Origin: Clostridiales bacterium
GTDB taxonomy: Bacteria > Bacillota > Clostridia > Christensenellales > UBA1242
Length of the DNA: 61,654 nucleotides
Reading direction: 5' to 3'
Assembly (NCBI GenBank): GCA_015055745.1
Contig: SVHS01000003.1
Span: 1 to 61,654 of the forward strand
This document shows, piece by piece, positions 61,512-61,654 of this stretch (within the stretch, counting starts at the first letter, position 1; every line of letters begins with the position of its first letter). The position numbers were made by a program, and so were the translations under genes. Below the pieces are notes generated by a model. That model was not told where the DNA came from. It saw only the letters and a program-made list of their open reading frames with translations, and did not search any database.

Positions 61512-61654
61512 TTATAATTCTTTATTTTTAAATACTGTGACAGCTACTATATTTGTCACGACAGTGATAACTAATATCACACATAGGGTAAGGATTATGT
61601 TTGTACCTGCGAATACTTTTGCACCAAGTAGTAGATTGTAGAAATTGTTTGATA
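61512..61654 (-). CDS. C-terminus of a membrane protein (cut by window end)
   Basis: The minus strand is open from the window edge to a TAA at 61512. The 47 codons encode one hydrophobic helix (TNIILTLCVILVITVVTNIV) and end in FKNKEL. Too little is present to name the family. The terminator at 61480 suits its 3' end. Confidence 0.6.
   Translation of the reverse strand, partial: SNNFYNLLLGAKVFAGTNIILTLCVILVITVVTNIVAVTVFKNKEL

Overview
The window is a low-GC, endospore-forming Clostridia-type (Firmicutes) chromosome. Evidence: a Gram-positive division and cell-wall (dcw) cluster with a DivIB/FtsQ-like protein and a meso-DAP-type MurE; T-box and L20-leader riboregulators; RNase Y; ScpA/ScpB; and sporulation genes (spoIIAA-spoIIAB-sigF, spoVAC-spoVAD-spoVAE, ytfJ, yunB, a YtxC-like gene). 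Genus and species cannot be given from sequence alone.

Layout. 1-515: terminator, then the severed 3' end of a PASTA penicillin-binding protein. 589-5464: murE-mraY-murD-ftsW. 5465-10228: an AT-rich island of foreign-looking cargo. 10297-14779: murA, ftsQ-like, ftsA, ftsZ. 14893-17463 (minus): ABC importer. 17638-20835: small unknown membrane proteins, a methyltransferase and ytxC. 20813-24524: T-box, TSCPD protein, thrS, L20 leader, infC-rpmI-rplT. 24608-31979: two unknown genes, a SpoU methyltransferase, yebC, ruvCAB, queA, tgt. 32092-35302: yajC, a membrane protein, secD, secF. 35356-45698: recJ, M50 protease, scpAB, DUF2953, ytfJ, D,D-carboxypeptidase, pseudouridine synthase, flavoprotein, plsC, S1 protein. 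45766-50011: anchored protein, tRNA-Thr, degenerate phospholipase-D protein, endonuclease IV, RluA-type synthase. 50100-50826: seven tRNAs. 51073-58947: sigma-F operon, Asn-rich lipoprotein, spoVA genes, yunB, cysteine desulfurase, thiI. 59119-61461: rny, tRNA-Trp, rnhA. The window ends inside a minus-strand membrane protein.

The most unusual content is a recurring pattern in which the 3' end of a housekeeping gene is present more than once, in tandem, with inserted DNA between the copies. At ftsW there are three copies of the last ~43 codons (5336-5464, 6260-6388, 7422-7549), separated by cargo modules: a methyltransferase, then a deaminase plus a HELCH metalloprotease, then an unknown gene and an acetyltransferase-decarboxylase fusion. 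Copies 1 and 2 differ in 22 of 43 codons but 20 of those changes are synonymous, so each looks like a once-functional ftsW end rather than a simple recent duplication. Smaller versions of the pattern, with 50-60 bp hairpin-bearing inserts, follow rny, the ABC permease gene and, more weakly, the TSCPD gene before thrS. The severed PBP end at the window start fits the same picture. I see no integrase or transposase in the window. My working inference is an undescribed class of small insertions that enter at the 3' ends of genes and supply a replacement end, leaving the displaced original downstream. Strain-mixture assembly error and ordinary recombination with related DNA are the main alternatives.

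Secondary observations: at least six genes have a sigma-A -10 box only 6-7 nt before the ATG and are probably leaderless; a cardiolipin-synthase-like protein has lost His and Lys in both HKD motifs; ThrS lacks the TGS domain; an Asn-rich lipoprotein converges on sigF.
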